Assembly: GCF_009601765.2 (NCBI RefSeq)
Contig: NZ_CP045700.1
Coordinates: 124,001-188,000 of the forward strand
From: Vibrio algicola
GTDB taxonomy: Bacteria; Pseudomonadota; Gammaproteobacteria; Enterobacterales; Vibrionaceae
Direction: 5' to 3'
Length of the DNA: 64,000 nucleotides
Both the position numbers and the translations under genes were made by a program. Below are positions 41,831 to 51,986 of the stretch, in pieces. The notes beneath the pieces are model-generated. The model was not told where the DNA came from, made no database searches, and saw nothing but the letters and a program-made list of their open reading frames with translations. The stretch's first letter is position 1, and every line of letters begins with the position of its first letter.

Positions 41831-43207
41831 ATGCTAAGCAGATCTACCAAAGAAGCCATTAAAGCCGCTTTATCCGTTGTTATTGCGTTGTGTCTTGCCA
41901 TTTTTTTTCAATGGGAAAAACCCTATTGGGCTGGTATTGCTGTTGTAGTAACGGCGCTTAATGAGACCTTTGCTCATTCATTACAAAAGGGACAAAATAG
42001 AGTATTTGGATCGTTGATGGGGGTTTGCTACGCACTTTTTTTACTCGCTCTTTTCCCTCAAGATCGCTTTTTATTTCTAACGTTTTATGGACTCTTTCTC
42101 GGGTTAAGTCTGTTCATGTCTAGCGATGAAAAGCATGGTTATATTTTTGTGCAAGGCTACACCGTTTGTACGATTATCTGTTGTATGGGTGAGTTTGATA
42201 GTGCAAACACGTTTCACTATATGATATTGAGGACTCAAGAGACTCTTCTTGGTGTGGCTGTTTTTACTCTTGTTTATAAAGTGCTGTGGCCTGTGACGAC
42301 GCAAACTGTATTTATGAATGAATACATAAAATTGCACGCAAAGCTTAAACTCGCCTTAAATCACGTCGGTGAAGGAACGTTATCGGCCAATGAAATACAA
42401 AACCTTGAGCAATCTGCGACACATTTACATCATATTTTACTGCTGCCAAATAACGGCAGCTATGATTTGCAATTTTATAAGAAGCAATGGTTAGAACACC
42501 TTCGTCAAATTCAAGTTACCATTCATGTGCTAGAGCTTTGTGATAAAAAAAACAATGAGTTTGCAAAGTATATCTCTGATATTAAAAACAATATGCTTGT
42601 GTTTGATCATTCAATGCCATTATTACCGTTGTTACCACGGGATTTACTTGAGTTAACCAAGGAGCATACGAAGGATGAATCGTTCATATATCACGGTAAT
42701 TTAAAGCAGCGTATGCAAGATGATGTACTTAAAGTCGTACAGGGTTTATCGATGTTTATTACAGCGGTGGCCGTTTGGATTTATTTTCCCGTTCCTGGAG
42801 GCGTTGCCTTCCCTATGATTGCAGGGATTTTAGCCACCAATCTTCCACCTTTACCGCCTAGAGTGATAAGGGATGCATTTTGGGGCACTATATTACTTGG
42901 AAGTTTTTATCTAATCCAACTAGTGTTTATTATGCCTTCATTTACCGAAATATGGCAGCTCGCCAGTTTTTATTTAATTAATATTTTTGCAATATGGAAA
43001 GTATTTGATTCACCAAGAATGGGAATATTCCGTGTACTTGCGGCCAACTTATTGCTTGTTCTCACGTCAGGAGCATTAAATTTGACGCCGAGTTACAGTA
43101 TTGATGGTTCATTGATGATGATAGTTTATTTACTAATATTGTTAATGATCGCTAGAGTATTTTCAGATTTATTCCATCCGAAAGCCAGCTTTGGATTACC
43201 TAATTAA
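41831..43207 (+). CDS. FUSC/AaeB-type efflux protein
   Basis: 458 residues. An N-terminal block of ~6 membrane helices (~15-165), a cytoplasmic middle (~165-290) and a second helix block (~305-445), the fusaric-acid-resistance (FUSC) layout. It is shorter than E. coli AaeB (655). GAGAAAG lies before the ATG, 14 bp after the fusion protein gene. Together with the two upstream genes it forms one efflux operon. Confidence 0.85.
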   Translation: MLSRSTKEAIKAALSVVIALCLAIFFQWEKPYWAGIAVVVTALNETFAHSLQKGQNRVFGSLMGVCYALFLLALFPQDRFLFLTFYGLFLGLSLFMSSDEKHGYIFVQGYTVCTIICCMGEFDSANTFHYMILRTQETLLGVAVFTLVYKVLWPVTTQTVFMNEYIKLHAKLKLALNHVGEGTLSANEIQNLEQSATHLHHILLLPNNGSYDLQFYKKQWLEHLRQIQVTIHVLELCDKKNNEFAKYISDIKNNMLVFDHSMPLLPLLPRDLLELTKEHTKDESFIYHGNLKQRMQDDVLKVVQGLSMFITAVAVWIYFPVPGGVAFPMIAGILATNLPPLPPRVIRDAFWGTILLGSFYLIQLVFIMPSFTEIWQLASFYLINIFAIWKVFDSPRMGIFRVLAANLLLVLTSGALNLTPSYSIDGSLMMIVYLLILLMIARVFSDLFHPKASFGLPN

Positions 43208-43503
43208 ACGTTATTAATACATCAGAAACATCTATCTAACTAGGTTGGTTATATTAGGTTTTTTAATATACCATGTATTTTTAACTTTATGATCCTGTTG
43301 TTTAATTAATGTGTTTTTAAGTGTCCATGGCTTTAACTATTCATAGCTTTAAGTCTCTATGGTTTTTAGTACTGGCTGTTATTTTATATTGGCATTGTTT
43401 TATCCTAAAAATATGAAGGATACAGTCCATCATATGCGATTAAACAACCTTGTGGTTTTCTCATAGAATAGCCTCTCTCAAGACAATATGTGGAACTAAT
43501 AAA

Positions 43504-44262
43504 ATGAAAAACTTCAAAAAAACAGTATTAACAATGTTAATCGGTAGCGCCTTAATCTCAACAGTGCGCGCTGATGATAACGTAAAAAGCACAAATTTGG
43601 ATGCTTCTGACATGACTCGTGCTTATTCAACTTTCTATGTTGGTGCGAGTAATAACGGTGATGTTAAAGCATCAGGTTCGGTTTCGTACCACTACGAAAA
43701 TGGGATGGAATCTATGGTCTCTCTGGAAGGGACGATGGATAAAGGAGGTAAATACAGTGACAGCCGTATGCAGTACTTTCATGTGTTTAGTATTCAGAAT
43801 CCAATAGTACCTCGCGTGGCTGTTTCTCTTGATGTTATCGATAATGACATAGCGACCACTGCGGCGCTTGGCGCGATTTCCATCTTCCGTACACCTATTG
43901 AGTCGTTAACCTTTTTTGGTCGCGTTGGTGTTCTTACTGGTGAATATTCAGATGCATCTATCAATGATTTTAATGTTTCAGACAATAGTTTGGTTGGTGG
44001 TATGGGTACCGCGTATGCAGTATGGAAAACAGGACAAGATGGTACATTCTTAGCCCTTTATCCTGAGTTCACTTATCTAAGTGGTGATATTAAATCTTCA
44101 ACTGTGAAAACAACGCTAATGGCAGCAACGCCGCTTAGTGCAGATAAAACACGCTGGGGACAGATTAAATTTGAAAATACCTACGGAAATATGAAGTCGG
44201 ATAATAACACTGTTGATATTGACGAAACTCGTGTTTGGTTTAATTACAAAGTATACCTGTAA
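43504..44262 (+). CDS. Putative outer-membrane beta-barrel protein
   Basis: 252 residues from the ATG at 43504, which directly begins a signal peptide (MKNFKKTVLTMLIGSALIST, cleavage near VRA-DD). The rest alternates polar and hydrophobic residues and ends in an aromatic-rich strand (VWFNYKVYL), as small beta-barrels do. I do not recognise the family. The 296 bp before it show no gene; the AT-rich leader suggests its own promoter. Confidence 0.6.
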   Translation: MKNFKKTVLTMLIGSALISTVRADDNVKSTNLDASDMTRAYSTFYVGASNNGDVKASGSVSYHYENGMESMVSLEGTMDKGGKYSDSRMQYFHVFSIQNPIVPRVAVSLDVIDNDIATTAALGAISIFRTPIESLTFFGRVGVLTGEYSDASINDFNVSDNSLVGGMGTAYAVWKTGQDGTFLALYPEFTYLSGDIKSSTVKTTLMAATPLSADKTRWGQIKFENTYGNMKSDNNTVDIDETRVWFNYKVYL

Positions 44263-44600
44263 TTAAAACGTTATGATTATTTATTTGATAAAATTGCCTA
44301 TATTTAATTTAAACTGTTTTTATTGGTGATTATCAGGTTATGCTATCGCTGTTAGGCTAAAAACACTAGTCAGAAAGTTGTTATATTTTGTTTGTTTTAT
44401 ATTGAGTTTGATTAAGTCTCTTATGATTCGAATGTTTGGGGTTACCTTCTACAACATTATTTATAACTCATATAGAACACAGTTGAATATTACTTCTGGG
44501 CGATAAGCATACTTTAAATTAAACGGTGGAACAAGGTCGTTCACAATTACATAACGATCGTATTTTCATAGAGTTGAAAAGTCGGCTGGAATATTATTAT
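44263..44600. other. AT-rich intergenic region, no gene seen
   Basis: 338 bp between two outer-membrane protein candidates. I see no clear terminator, RNA or operator. An open frame from 44526 runs into the next gene but lacks a start signal. Confidence 0.4.
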
Positions 44601-46268
44601 ATGGTTATATTTAATTTCACGATTAAATCATTTTTGTTAGGTTTAATTATTAGTACATTATATTCATTTCATAGTATGGCAGGCGAGACTAACACCTCAA
44701 ACCTTGACATTCTTCCTTACACGCAAGGGACGGTTTCTGAACATGATGTATTTAAAAAATACGGCATTGATGAAAATTTACCCAAACTAGGTTTAAGCTC
44801 TCTATCTTCTGGTGAACATTTGGTTGAACATGTTTTCCGACAAGTAAAAGTGGGCGATGAAGTGCGAGAATCACGTGTGTTCGTAGTGAAAGACACCGAT
44901 CAAAAAGGCAATATTGATTTACGCATTAAATACAACCCGAGTGAGCTTGATGAACCCGATGATACGATTGATGAAATAGAAAAAAACACTCGAACAGAAT
45001 ACCGTTTGAGAGATTACGTCCAAAGCTACGATCCAACGACAGTGAAAGTGACAGAGCAGCCAAATGGTCAAGTCGTGGTGAGCTTTAACTATTCTAAATA
45101 TGGTCTTCCTCAAGATATTGCATATTTCCGTTTTATGCGCGTGGAAATCACCGTTAAAGATAACGTGCCATTGTCGATGACCATATCGAACACAACTCCA
45201 TTTGACTTTGAAGATTATCAAGTCGAGGCATATCTCCAAACCATTACTTTTGGGCAATTGGATTCGGGTAAAATAATTCTGACTAAAAAGAATATTGTAG
45301 TCACAGGGAAGTCTAGAAACCAATCGTTGTATATGTTGACTACTACCGTTCCAGTTGCACTGTATATAGATGACACTGGAGTAGAAGTCATCAACGAATC
45401 GTTGTTAGCACAAGTTTCAGATCCTAGGATCAGAGAATCGAGAGTTAAGCTTGACCATATTTTCCCTCTGATGGGGGATATGGTTCGACGTCAAGGTATC
45501 GATTTGCCTCTTCCTTATGGGATATCCGTTGCTTACCGCAATCAAGATATGAATATTCCATTTAGTGACATTGTTGTCGATGGTCTTCGCCTAAATGACC
45601 TATTTGATCCAGATGATTCGATAGGTATCGTGAATGCTCAAAGCTTAAGTTTACGTGGTGATATTAACATTCTTCCTTTTTGGAATGTGTTTGGGTATAT
45701 CGGAAAAATTAATATGGATGCGAAAGTTGATACCGACTATACCGGAATAGTTGGGCAGTCTATTAAGGAACTTATTGATAATAAATTGCCCGGCGCAGGG
45801 CTAGGAGATAAATTTTGTGATGGGCTCGCAGTGCTGTGTAATCGAGGACGTTTATCTGTTCCACTTCATCTCGAATATGATTTGCGGGGTGTCGGTACGA
45901 CATTATCGCTTGGTTACAGAGAGTTCTTTACATCAGTGACAGGGTCGGTATCTCAAACTCGTTTGAAAGGGCTGACTGAATGGGGTGACCCGATAGTGAC
46001 GATTCAACCTATGGTTGGTTATCAATTGGTTGACTACCGGGCGCAAGTTTTTGTAGGGGCCGAGTACCAAGGCCTCAAACCGCGCTTGTCTGGCCATGTT
46101 AAGTCAGGAGATATTGAATTGGATTATGACATTGGGGTTGAGGTAAATCAGTGGGCTTACATGGTGGGATTTAACAAGCAGATAGGAAAAAACTATAACC
46201 TGACTTTTATGTACAACAAAGGTGAAACACGTAACTCGATGACGTTAAATTTTGGCTACCGTTTCTAA
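44601..46268 (+). CDS. Putative outer-membrane protein with C-terminal barrel
   Basis: About 555 residues from the ATG at 44601, which gives a signal peptide (FLLGLIISTLYSFHSMAG). The first ~300 residues look like soluble periplasmic beta domains; the last ~250 alternate in barrel fashion (VPLHLEYDLRGVGTTLSLGY, YLTF-like strands) and end in FGYRF, the terminal Phe expected for BAM-dependent proteins. Family unknown. It lies just upstream of the esterase-like lipoprotein on the same strand and may act with it at the cell surface. Confidence 0.6.
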   Translation: MVIFNFTIKSFLLGLIISTLYSFHSMAGETNTSNLDILPYTQGTVSEHDVFKKYGIDENLPKLGLSSLSSGEHLVEHVFRQVKVGDEVRESRVFVVKDTDQKGNIDLRIKYNPSELDEPDDTIDEIEKNTRTEYRLRDYVQSYDPTTVKVTEQPNGQVVVSFNYSKYGLPQDIAYFRFMRVEITVKDNVPLSMTISNTTPFDFEDYQVEAYLQTITFGQLDSGKIILTKKNIVVTGKSRNQSLYMLTTTVPVALYIDDTGVEVINESLLAQVSDPRIRESRVKLDHIFPLMGDMVRRQGIDLPLPYGISVAYRNQDMNIPFSDIVVDGLRLNDLFDPDDSIGIVNAQSLSLRGDINILPFWNVFGYIGKINMDAKVDTDYTGIVGQSIKELIDNKLPGAGLGDKFCDGLAVLCNRGRLSVPLHLEYDLRGVGTTLSLGYREFFTSVTGSVSQTRLKGLTEWGDPIVTIQPMVGYQLVDYRAQVFVGAEYQGLKPRLSGHVKSGDIELDYDIGVEVNQWAYMVGFNKQIGKNYNLTFMYNKGETRNSMTLNFGYRF

Positions 46269-46394
46269 TTTTTATTTTGTACTCGCGCTTTGAGAGCGTC
46301 AGACAATCGTATTTTTGCGTCAGATTGGTTTAAAAGGTGCTTATATTCCTTCGCCAATCTTTCTCGAACGACTTCTTACCAAGACGCTGTTGAT

Positions 46395-46425
46395 TCTGCA
46401 TCTTGAAGTCACTTGGGTATTGAGG
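46395..46425 (+). repeat. Short dispersed repeat fragment
   Basis: TGCATCTTGAAGTCACTTGGG-like bases (46397-46423) resemble the TGCAACTTCAATTACTTTGGG arm of the longer repeat at 55981. The 314-bp gap around it holds no other feature I can support. Confidence 0.4.
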
Positions 46426-46582
46426 ATGACATCCTACAAATGCGATTACGTAGGGAGACGATTCTCACTTATGCTAAGCCCAACAAAACACATCAAGCAC
46501 TCCAGTGACGGAGTTTCGTCCAGGTATGGCGTGTTTGGTAATACAGCACTAGGCAGCGATGCCATTTATTGTGGAAACAAAC

Positions 46583-48631
46583 ATGAGATTTATGAAGCGA
46601 ACTTTTATGGCTGCAACCATTGCGTTAATGATGACAGCCTGTGGCGGTGATGATACCTCAAATACCCCTTCGGTCATTCCTGATGAACCGGTCAACGTTC
46701 AGCCTCTACCGAGTGAAGTCGTGAATCTACCTATTGGTAATAGCAGCGTTGATGCGATGAAAGAATCGGTGGTCATTCGCTCTCTTAAAGGGGAATTGCA
46801 GCGTGTTTGGGTCGAGTCATTCAAAGGAATTCCTTATGCACAAGCGACACGCTTTGAACATAGTCACAACATCGAATTAGCTTCTGAAGTTAATGCAACT
46901 GAGTTTGGGGATGTGTGCCCACAATTGCGAGTTACGGCACAAGCGCAAAGTGAGGCGTGTCTGAACATAAATGTTTGGCGACCAGCAGAAACTAACATTG
47001 GCGATGAATTACCTGTTTATGTTTTTATACACGGTGGTGACTTTGAGTATGGTTCGGGCTCTGATCCTCTGGTGCATGGAGATACGGTCGTTGCTCAAGG
47101 GAAGGCGGACAAGGCTCCTTTTATGGTCGTTTCATTTAATTATCGCTTAGGGTTGTTGGGAACCCGTTGGGTAAAAGGGGCTCAAGAGCCAAATCGTTCG
47201 AACAGTGGAAACTATGCTATTGGCGACCAAAAAAACGCACTAAAATGGGTGAATGACAATATTACCCAATTTGGTGGAGATACCAACAATGTTACGGTTA
47301 TGGGACAAGGCGCGGGTGCGATGTCTGTGGGTTTACTTCAATTGTCTGACACGGCTCAACAGACAAGCAAAGAATTATTTCAAAGGGCTATTATGCAAAG
47401 TGATATAGGAGGATTTAGTTATCCAACCTACGACCAAGCAGAAGCCACATTAAAAGCGGCGAAAAAATCGAGCAACGAGTTATATGGAACAGAAGACATT
47501 GCGAGCCTTGAGAGCTATCAAGCGATTTTAGAGATACAGCGTAAGTTGCTCAATCCAGTAGCAAAGCTTGAGAGTTGGTTGCTGGATAACGTATCTGGAG
47601 TCATCGACAATCATGGATCTTCCATGTCTACATCGATGCCTTTTGCACCCTATATAGAACACAAAGATAATTTACTTACAACGTATCCTGGATTTCATAT
47701 TCGTTCACAACCAGGGTTGAATCGAGATGGCTTTTCAGTCCCTACAGTGATTGGGTCTAACCACGATGAATCTAACACTATGAGTATGTTGCCAAACCTT
47801 GCGTCATTGATCTTACCGGTGATTTGTGAGTTAAAAACGTGTTCTGATGATGCTCAATTTGAAGTGGTATCCATTCTTGAGTGGTTGAAAAATGAAGAAA
47901 ACACAAAGCAATTAGACCAACGTTTGTTAGGGCTATCGCAAGAGGCAAGAGCAGATATAGATTTAAAAGATTTACTTGAACAACTTGACCCAAATGTTTA
48001 TCAGATTATTACGCACCTTTTCTTTGGGTTAAGTAATGATACTGCTGAGCAAGTGTTAGCACTGACAGATTACGCTAAAAATGATGAGCATCACATAGGA
48101 GGTGCAGTTAAAAACATAGCTCAATATCGTCGTCTGATGAATGACATGCTTTTTGCTGGCCCTGCTCGCCAAAAAGCCATTGAAACGAACCCTATGAATA
48201 GTTCCACCTTTTATCAGTTTGACTATAAACCTAGTTTTAATGTTTGGGGTTACAACCCAGCTGAGGATAATCGTTTAGATATTCTTAGTGTGCTGAATAT
48301 GGTCAGTTGTATCAGTGGAGCATGTAATGCTTCAGAGTTACCTTTTGTTTTTAATAAGCCATATACCGTAAACGGGTTGAAGATTACCCCTAGTAATAAA
48401 GACAAAGCCCTAATGGCGAATATGTCTCGGCTTTGGTTTAGTGATGCGCTGTTTGAGGATTTTCAATACCGTGCTGAGAGCGACTCAGTACTTGTCATTG
48501 AAGAGTCGGGAGATTTTTCGACTTTATATGAATGGGACAAGCGTACCCAAAAAGGGCTTGATCCAGAATTACGTGAAGGTCGGCTTACTGGGTTGAGCGA
48601 TGCTGGAATCTTATTGGGTTATATGCATTAA
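46583..48631 (+). CDS. Carboxylesterase-type B-like lipoprotein, catalytic Ser replaced by Gly
   Basis: About 682 residues. Lipoprotein signal ending in the lipobox LMMTAC, with Cys at residue 20. The alpha/beta-hydrolase fold of carboxylesterases is clear: FKGIPYAQATRF, CLNINVWRP, VYVFIHGGDFEYGSG (oxyanion hole) and NYRLGLLG. The nucleophile elbow, normally GESAGA, reads GQGAGA at ~241-246, so the catalytic Ser is Gly (codon GGC). The same substitution is known in neuroligins, cholinesterase-like adhesion proteins. It is therefore more likely a binding protein than an esterase. Start at ATG 46583 or 46592. Confidence 0.82.
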   Translation: MRFMKRTFMAATIALMMTACGGDDTSNTPSVIPDEPVNVQPLPSEVVNLPIGNSSVDAMKESVVIRSLKGELQRVWVESFKGIPYAQATRFEHSHNIELASEVNATEFGDVCPQLRVTAQAQSEACLNINVWRPAETNIGDELPVYVFIHGGDFEYGSGSDPLVHGDTVVAQGKADKAPFMVVSFNYRLGLLGTRWVKGAQEPNRSNSGNYAIGDQKNALKWVNDNITQFGGDTNNVTVMGQGAGAMSVGLLQLSDTAQQTSKELFQRAIMQSDIGGFSYPTYDQAEATLKAAKKSSNELYGTEDIASLESYQAILEIQRKLLNPVAKLESWLLDNVSGVIDNHGSSMSTSMPFAPYIEHKDNLLTTYPGFHIRSQPGLNRDGFSVPTVIGSNHDESNTMSMLPNLASLILPVICELKTCSDDAQFEVVSILEWLKNEENTKQLDQRLLGLSQEARADIDLKDLLEQLDPNVYQIITHLFFGLSNDTAEQVLALTDYAKNDEHHIGGAVKNIAQYRRLMNDMLFAGPARQKAIETNPMNSSTFYQFDYKPSFNVWGYNPAEDNRLDILSVLNMVSCISGACNASELPFVFNKPYTVNGLKITPSNKDKALMANMSRLWFSDALFEDFQYRAESDSVLVIEESGDFSTLYEWDKRTQKGLDPELREGRLTGLSDAGILLGYMH

Positions 48632-48656
48632 CCTCGACATATTGATATAGGAAGTG

Positions 48657-48690
48657 TCGTGAATGAATAACTTTGTTCACGGCATTATTA
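48657..48690 (+). terminator. Probable terminator after the esterase-like gene
   Basis: CGTGAA-TGAATAACTTTG-TTCACG stem-loop followed by an AT-rich stretch with TTTT, about 25 bp past the stop. Confidence 0.5.
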
Positions 48691-48917
48691 TTTTAGTTTA
48701 AGGGGCTGTGGTGCCTATAAATAATGGCCAACCCTTAGTGTTTATAAGGCTTACGATAACCGTTGAAACCATAAAATTAGCCTGAATTATATGGTTTTCT
48801 AATATAAAAAATGAGAATACCAAACCAATACTTTTTCTATTATTCACTGCCTGTGTAAAAAACACAGGAAAATCACCGATTGTCTCTAACATTAATAACA
48901 TAGGAATCTGCTTTATC

Positions 48918-49682
48918 ATGACCATTTTTGACGCGATAGTATTAGGTATTATTGAAGGCATTACTGAGTTTTTACCTATTTCTTCCACAGGTCATATGAT
49001 CGTTACGGGTGATTGGCTTGGTGTCGCCAATACCGCTAATAACAATGCGTTTGAAGTTATTATTCAAGTAGCCGCTATCCTTGCCGTTATTGCTAACTAC
49101 AAAGAAAAATTTCATCCTAAATATTTTTCATTATGGGTTAAAGTCGCGGTCGCTTTCTTGCCGATTGGTATTATTGGCTTCTTGATGAGTGATATTGTTA
49201 AAGCGCTATTTAGCGTCACTATCGTGGCTATTATGTTTATTATTGGAGGGATAATCTTTATTTGGGTCGAGCGTTTTTATAAAGAAGAACAATGCCCAAC
49301 CTCGAATGTTAATGATGTGACCATGAAGCAAGCCATGTGGATTGGTTTTGCGCAGATTTTTGCTTTAATTCCCGGCACTAGTCGTGCGGGTTCAACTATT
49401 ATTGGCGGGATGCTGGTTGGCTTGAATCGTAAAACCTGTGCCGAATTCTCATTTTTGCTAGGCTTGCCAGCTATAGCGGCTGCATCAGGTTATGACTTAT
49501 TAAAGCACTATCAAGATTTCACTCAGAGTGACTTTATCAACTTAGCGGTTGGTTTTGTCACTGCATTTATCGTAGCCTATTTTGTGATCAAATGGTTTAT
49601 TCGTTTCTTATCTAAGTTCACTTTTGTCAGTTTTGGTATTTACCGCATTCTATTTGGCTTGTTATTGCTGGGCATGGCGTAG
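48918..49682 (+). CDS. uppP: Undecaprenyl-diphosphatase
   Basis: A BacA/UppP-family integral membrane phosphatase that recycles the lipid carrier for peptidoglycan synthesis and confers bacitracin tolerance. The two active-site regions are conserved: EGITEFLPISSTGH near the N-terminus and PGTSRAGSTIIGG at ~150. 254 residues, about 8 helices. Alone, preceded by 286 bp with no gene. Confidence 0.94.
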   Translation: MTIFDAIVLGIIEGITEFLPISSTGHMIVTGDWLGVANTANNNAFEVIIQVAAILAVIANYKEKFHPKYFSLWVKVAVAFLPIGIIGFLMSDIVKALFSVTIVAIMFIIGGIIFIWVERFYKEEQCPTSNVNDVTMKQAMWIGFAQIFALIPGTSRAGSTIIGGMLVGLNRKTCAEFSFLLGLPAIAAASGYDLLKHYQDFTQSDFINLAVGFVTAFIVAYFVIKWFIRFLSKFTFVSFGIYRILFGLLLLGMA

Positions 49683-49790
49683 TATGTCATCTTTCATGGA
49701 GGTGATATCAACTTCTACATAGGCTTTCATTTTGGGCTGAAATATTTTTGCAAAAAATAAAAACCAAAAAAACAAAGCACCGCCCAAAAG

Positions 49791-50247
49791 AAAAACCCCG
49801 ACACTTTCGTATCGGGGTTATAGTCTTACTCGCAGCAATCCAGCCACTATACATGCTCCATGCATCAAATCCGTGATAGTGTGCTTGTCCTAAGCTTATC
49901 CTTTGTCTCGCTTTCCTAGCGGTGTCCTGTGCCAATCCTTGCAAGCTACTCTTCCTGAATAGCGCTCATCACTTGTTCCTTGAGCGGTGTTCCTTTCCTC
50001 TGTCCTGAGGTGTCCTTCAATTCCATTTTAAGTCACATCCTGCAACTTAGTTGTATCCGTTCTATGTCCTGTGCATCCTGCCGACCGCCAACCTTAGCCA
50101 TCGTGCTTAAATTTACGCTAGGTAATTAAAAGCGTTGTCCTTTTCCTTAAAGCGTCTTCCTGAATAAGCGTTTTCCATTCACGCTGAACTTTATCCTAAG
50201 TTCTGTGCTTGCTGCTTTTCCGTAAGCCGCGTCGTTATCCCTTCGAC
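49791..50247 (-). ncRNA. csrB: CsrB-family regulatory RNA
   Basis: An approximately 457-nt RNA on the minus strand that sequesters the regulator CsrA. It carries about 26 GGA motifs, about 18 of them AGGA, many in short hairpin loops, from GTCGAAGGGA at the 5' end to a strong terminator at 49794-49820. There is no credible coding frame on either strand. A promoter and a VarA/UvrY-like box lie upstream at the distances expected. E. coli CsrB starts similarly (GTCGACAGGGA) and is 369 nt; Vibrio CsrB RNAs are somewhat longer. It lies between uppP and rhlE. Confidence 0.9.
49794..49820 (-). terminator. Rho-independent terminator of csrB
   Basis: AACCCCGATAC-GAAA-GTGTCGGGGTT followed by TTTC on the minus strand: a GC-rich stem with a GAAA loop. 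Confidence 0.92.
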
Positions 50248-50254
50248 ACAGTGA

Positions 50255-50282
50255 AGATTACGCTATTGTGGATTTTGGGCAA
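50255..50282 (-). promoter_or_regulatory. csrB promoter
   Basis: Minus strand: -35 TTGCCC (50277-50282), 16-bp spacer, -10 TAATCT (50255-50260), predicted start G at about 50247. Confidence 0.65.
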
Positions 50283-50406
50283 GGGAGCACAAGAGAATAT
50301 CGATTGACTTTTTTATGCAGACAATAAAAAACCCATTAAATAACAGGTATTTAATGGGTTTCATTGCTGGTTTTCATGCAGTGAAAGCGTCTTATCTTAC
50401 AATGGG

Positions 50407-50424
50407 TGTAAGCGATCTCGCACA
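50407..50424. promoter_or_regulatory. VarA/UvrY-type response-regulator box upstream of csrB
   Basis: TGTAAGCGATCTCGCACA is an 18-bp interrupted palindrome matching the known UvrY/GacA/VarA consensus (TGTAAG-N6-CTTACA) except in part of the right half. It lies 160 bp upstream of the predicted csrB start, near the spacing known for csrB genes. Confidence 0.7.
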
Positions 50425-50516
50425 AACGGAATCGACGTTAGCGATAAGCCGTTTTGGCGGGATCTTGAGGCGATCCGCTTTTTTGTTCTCTCGTTCGAAA
50501 TTAATTAGCTCGAAAA

Positions 50517-51986
50517 TTAGTTAGAGCGAAAGTTACTGCCGTTATTTTTTGGGTTACGTCTTGGCGCCGCAGGCTTTGCTGCACCTGAGTTCGCGCGAGA
50601 TGCAGGGCGAGCGGCACTAGTTCGATCCGAATTTGCACGCTCGGCACTTGGGCTTGATGTGCGACTACTGCTCGCGCTATCGCCATTACGAGCAGATGCT
50701 GGTTTTGCCGCGCCAGTATGACGACGGTTTTTGCTCACCGGTTTATGACCACGGGCGTTATCACCTGAACGTTGGCCATCGTTATGCGCTTTTGGCTTTT
50801 TCGGTTTCTTGGGCTTGATTGGGCGCGTGTCTAATCTTGATTCCGGAAGGGTATTCACTACTTTAAAGCCTTCAAGATCCATACGCGGCAATACTTGTTT
50901 GATCAAACGCTCAATTGAGAACAGATCATGCACTTCATCAATGCACACTAAAGAAATCGCTTTACCGGTTGCACCCGCGCGGCCAGTACGGCCAATACGG
51001 TGGACGTAATCTTCTGATACATGCGGTAGGTCGAAGTTGACCACTTGAGGCAACTGCGCGATATCAATACCACGCGCGGCAATATCGGTCGCAACCAATA
51101 CTCGAACTTCACCAGTTTTGAAGTTTTCTAATGCTTTGGTTCGTGCGCCTTGGCTCTTGTTGCCATGAATAGCAGCCGAGGTAATGCCTCTTTCATCTAA
51201 GAAACGGCTTAAACGGTTAGCACCATGTTTGGTTTTGCTAAACACTAATACTTGTTGCCAATCATTATCTTCGATCAGCTTTAATAGCATTGGCGATTTT
51301 TGTTTTTGATCGGCAGGGTAGATGCATTGTTCAACCGTGGTGGCCGTTTGGTTGGCTGGGTTGACTGAAATCTCAACCGGATTATTCACTAAACCTTTGG
51401 CTAAGTTACGAATATCATCCGAGAAGGTTGCAGAAAATAGCAGGTTTTGACGTTTTGCTGGCAAGAAGCTTAAGATCTTACGAATATCACGAATAAAGCC
51501 CATGTCTAACATGCGATCGGCTTCATCTAATACTAGTACTTCAAGTTGTGAGAAACGCACTGCATTTTGATTGTATAGATCAAGCAAGCGACCCGGAGTG
51601 GCAACCAGAACATCAACACCTTGGCGCAGTTTCATCATTTGTGGGTTAATTTTAACTCCACCAAAAACCACGGTTGAGGTTAAACGAGTATGTCGGCTGT
51701 ATTGCTCAACATTCTTATGCACTTGCGCGGCAAGCTCACGAGTTGGGGTTAAAATCAATGTACGCACTTGATTTGGGCGAACACGATCACCGCCTAAAAG
51801 ACGCTCTAAGATCGGTAGGGTAAAGCCGGCTGTTTTACCTGTTCCGGTTTGGGCTGCAGCCATGACATCATTGCCTTCGATAACCGCTGGAATGGCTTTC
51901 GCTTGAATAGGTGAAGGTGTGTTATAGCCCTGCTCTTCTACCGCTTTTAGTAGAGGTGCAGAAAGTCCCAAAGAGGAAAAACTCAT
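50517..51986 (-). CDS. rhlE: ATP-dependent RNA helicase RhlE
   Basis: A DEAD-box helicase of 489 residues with all motifs: [68 protein letters not shown] and [10 protein letters not shown]. The C-terminal ~115 residues are low-complexity, Ser/Ala/Arg/Asn/Pro-rich, ending NNGSNFRSN, as in many RhlE proteins that assist ribosome assembly and mRNA decay. The 3' end is separated by about 270 bp from the divergent csrB transcription start. Confidence 0.9.
   Translation of the reverse strand: MSFSSLGLSAPLLKAVEEQGYNTPSPIQAKAIPAVIEGNDVMAAAQTGTGKTAGFTLPILERLLGGDRVRPNQVRTLILTPTRELAAQVHKNVEQYSRHTRLTSTVVFGGVKINPQMMKLRQGVDVLVATPGRLLDLYNQNAVRFSQLEVLVLDEADRMLDMGFIRDIRKILSFLPAKRQNLLFSATFSDDIRNLAKGLVNNPVEISVNPANQTATTVEQCIYPADQKQKSPMLLKLIEDNDWQQVLVFSKTKHGANRLSRFLDERGITSAAIHGNKSQGARTKALENFKTGEVRVLVATDIAARGIDIAQLPQVVNFDLPHVSEDYVHRIGRTGRAGATGKAISLVCIDEVHDLFSIERLIKQVLPRMDLEGFKVVNTLPESRLDTRPIKPKKPKKPKAHNDGQRSGDNARGHKPVSKNRRHTGAAKPASARNGDSASSSRTSSPSAERANSDRTSAARPASRANSGAAKPAAPRRNPKNNGSNFRSN

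Noticed and set aside
46315..46650. 111-codon open frame before the esterase-like gene
   Set aside because: It contains repeat-like sequence and overlaps the signal peptide of the esterase-like gene in another frame; no start signal.
49708..49944. 78-codon open frame on the minus strand downstream of uppP
   Set aside because: It lies in the 3' half and terminator of the CsrB RNA; the GGA-rich sequence explains its odd composition.
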